Assembly (NCBI GenBank): GCA_963920705.1
Contig: OY987232.1
Coordinates: forward strand, 2,108,001-2,172,000
Length of the DNA stretch: 64,000 nt
DNA from: Odiellus spinosus
Lineage: Eukaryota > Arthropoda > Arachnida > Opiliones > Phalangiidae
Direction of reading: 5' to 3'
The stretch's first letter is position 1; each line of letters begins with the position of its first letter. A program made the translations under genes and the position numbers. A model generated the notes under the pieces. That model saw nothing but the letters and a program-made list of their open reading frames with translations, was not told where the DNA came from and ran no database searches. Positions 61,710 to 64,000 of this stretch are shown here, one piece after another.

Positions 61710-64000
61710 TCTATACTTGGGAAATTTGTGAATCTATACTTGGGAAATTTGTGAATCTAAACTTGGGAAATTGGTGGATCTATACTTGGGAAATTGGTGG
61801 ATCTATACTTGGGAAATTGCTTGATCTATACTTGGGAAATTTGTGAATCTAAACTTGGGAAATTGGTGGATCTATACTTGGGAAATTGGTGGATCTATAC
61901 TTGGGAAATTGCTTGATCTATACTTGGGAAATTTATGAATCTATACTTGGGAAATTTGTGAATCTATGCTTGGGAAATTTGTGAATCTATACTTGGGAAA
62001 TTTCTGAATCTATACTTGGGAAATTTGTGAATCTATACATGGTAAATTGTTAAATCTATACTTGGGAAATTTGTGAATCTATACATGGTAAATTTGTGAA
62101 TCTATACTTGGGAAATTTTGAATCTATACTTGGGAAATTGCTGGATCTATACTTGGGAAATTTGTGAATCTATACTTGGGAAATTTGTGAATCTATACTT
62201 GGGAAATTTGTGAATCTATACTTGGGAAATATGTGAATCTATACTTGGGAAATTTGTGAATCTATACTTGGGAAATTTGTGAATCTAAACTTGGGAAATT
62301 GGTGGATCTATACTTGGGAAATTGGTGGATCTATACTTGGGAAATTGCTTGATCTATACTTGGGAAATTTGTGAATCTATACTTGGGAAATATGTGAATC
62401 TATACATGGTAAATTTGTGAATCTAATCTTGGGAAATTGGTGGATCTATACTTGGGAAATATGTGAATCTATACTTGGGAAATTTGTGAATCTATACATG
62501 GTAAATTTGTGAATCTATACTTGGGAAATTTGTGAATCTATACTTGGGAAATTTGTGAATCTATACTTGGGAAATTTGTGAATCTATACTTGGGAAATTG
62601 GTGGATCTATACTTGGGAAATTTGTTAATCTAAACTTGGGAAATTGGTGGATCTATACTTGAGAAATTTGTGGATCTATACTTGGGAAATTGGTGGATCT
62701 ATACTTGGGAAATTTGTGAATCTATACTTGGGAAATATGTGAATCTATACTTGGGAAATTTGTGAATCTATACATGGTAAATTTGTGAATCTATACTTGG
62801 GAAATTTGTGAATCTATACTTGTGAAATTTGTGAAACTACACTTGGGAAATTTGTGAATCTATACTTGAGAAATTTGTGAATCTATACTTGGGAAATTTG
62901 TGAATCTAAACTTGGGAAATTGCTGGATCTATACTTGGGAAATTGCTGGATCTATACTTGGGAAATTTGTGAATCTATACATGGTAAATTTGTGAATCTA
63001 ATCTTGGGAAATTGGTGGATCTATACTTGGGAAATTGGTGGATCTATACTTGGGAAATTGCTGGATCTATACTTGGGAAATTTGTGAATCTATACATGGT
63101 AAATTTGTAAATCTATACTTGGGAAATTTGTGAGTCTCTACTTGGGAAATTTGTGAATCTATACTTGTGAAATTTGTGAATCTATACTTGGGAAATTTGT
63201 GAATCTATACTTGGGAAATATGTGAATCTATACTTGGGAAATTTGTGAATCTATACGTGGGAAATTTGTGAATCTATACTTCTGAAATTTGTGAATCTAT
63301 ACTTGGGAAATTTGTGAATCTATACTTGTGAAATTTATGAATCTATACTTGGGAAATTTTTGAATCTATACTTGGGAAATTTCTGAATCTATACTTGGGA
63401 AATTTGTGAATCTATACATGGTAAATTTTTAAATCTATACTTGGGAAATTTGTGAATCTATACATGGTAAATTTGTGAATCTATACTTGGGAAATTTTGA
63501 ATCTATACTTTGGAAATTGCTGGATCTATACTTGGGAAATTTGTGAATCTATACTTGGGAAATATGTGAATCTATACTTGGGAAATTTGTGAATCTATAC
63601 TTGGGAAATTTGTGAATCTAAACTTGGGAAATTGGTGGATCTATACTTGGGAAATTGCTTGATCTATACTTGGGAAATTTGTGAATCTATACTTGGGAAA
63701 TTTGTGAATCTATACTTGGGAAATATGTGAATCTATACATGGTAAATTTGTGAATCTAATCTTGGGAAATTGGTGGATCTATACTTGGGAAATATGTGAA
63801 TCTATACTTGGGAAATTTGTGAATCTATACTTGGGAAATTTGTGAATCTATACTTGGGAAATTTGTGAATAATATACTTGGGAAATTTGTGAATCTATAC
63901 TTGTGAAATTTGTGAATCTATACTTGGGAAATTTGTGAATCTATACTTGGGAAATATGTGAATCTATACTTGGGAAATTTGTGAATCTATACATGGTAAA
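61710..64000 (+). repeat. 23-bp satellite array, right block
   Basis: The same 23-bp monomer in the same orientation resumes at CTATACTTGGG after the island and runs to the window edge, about 100 monomers. Its variants (GCTTGATC, GCTGGATC, AATCTAATCTTGGG, CTTCTGAAAT, TTTCTGAATC, AAATTTTGAATC) match those of 1-2870 rather than the array just left of the island. Two TTTCTGAATC cassettes at about 62004 and 63383 are 1379 bp apart, which is 60 monomers less one base. A 24-bp monomer with GAATAATATAC occurs near 63868. No gene is seen. Confidence 0.97.

Noticed and set aside
1..64000. Telomeric repeat
   Set aside because: The 23-bp unit does not contain tandem short G-rich telomere motifs and shows no terminal structure.

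Overview
The window is almost entirely one AT-rich satellite DNA and contains no convincing intact gene. The array is built from a 23-bp monomer, read on the plus strand as ACTTGGGAAATTT joined to GTGAATCTAT. It runs head to tail, with no inversions seen, over 1-61108 and again over 61710-64000, roughly 2,750 monomers in all (length divided by 23). A megasatellite of this size points to a eukaryote and to heterochromatin (pericentromeric, subtelomeric or an accessory/sex chromosome block). The species cannot be named from the sequence. The only non-satellite DNA is a 601-bp island at 61109-61709. It carries intron-like and poly(A)-like signals on the minus strand, which also fits a eukaryote such as an invertebrate.

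Layout. (i) 1-2870 is one monomer subfamily, marked by GCTTGATC, GCTGGATC, AATCTAATCTTGGG, CTTCTGAAAT and CATGGTAAAT. (ii) 2871-24170 is a patchwork of about 0.35-1.8 kb higher-order cassettes marked by CACTTTTGAAA, CATTGTAAAT, CTCTGGAAA and TTTTAGAATCTATGC. It includes local tandem doublings of 368/345, 1725, 1058, 621, 345 and 759 bp. (iii) 24171-39167 is a near-perfect tandem duplication of a roughly 7.5-kb unit. (iv) 39168-44271 is a mixed transition. (v) 44272-59010 is a second large higher-order repeat: copy A of 8018 bp, copy B of 5744 bp and a partial copy C. Copy A carries a nested 1975-bp doubling. (vi) 59011-61108 is mixed array. (vii) 61109-61709 is the island. (viii) 61710-64000 is satellite again, but of the subfamily seen at 1-2870 and not that of its immediate left neighbour.

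Open reading frames inside the array are by-products of the repeat. The base monomer puts a TGA in each frame once per three monomers. Where several monomers carry GGTGGATC instead of TGTGAATC the stop disappears, and the same 23-residue periodic peptide opens in all three plus frames. On the minus strand nearly every monomer supplies TAG in one frame, so long frames do not form there. The likely history is unequal exchange and segmental amplification at several scales (23 bp, 0.3-2 kb, 5.7-8 kb), laid over older array that still shows at the two ends. Copy boundaries come from reading diagnostic variants by eye and should be good to about one monomer unless stated otherwise.
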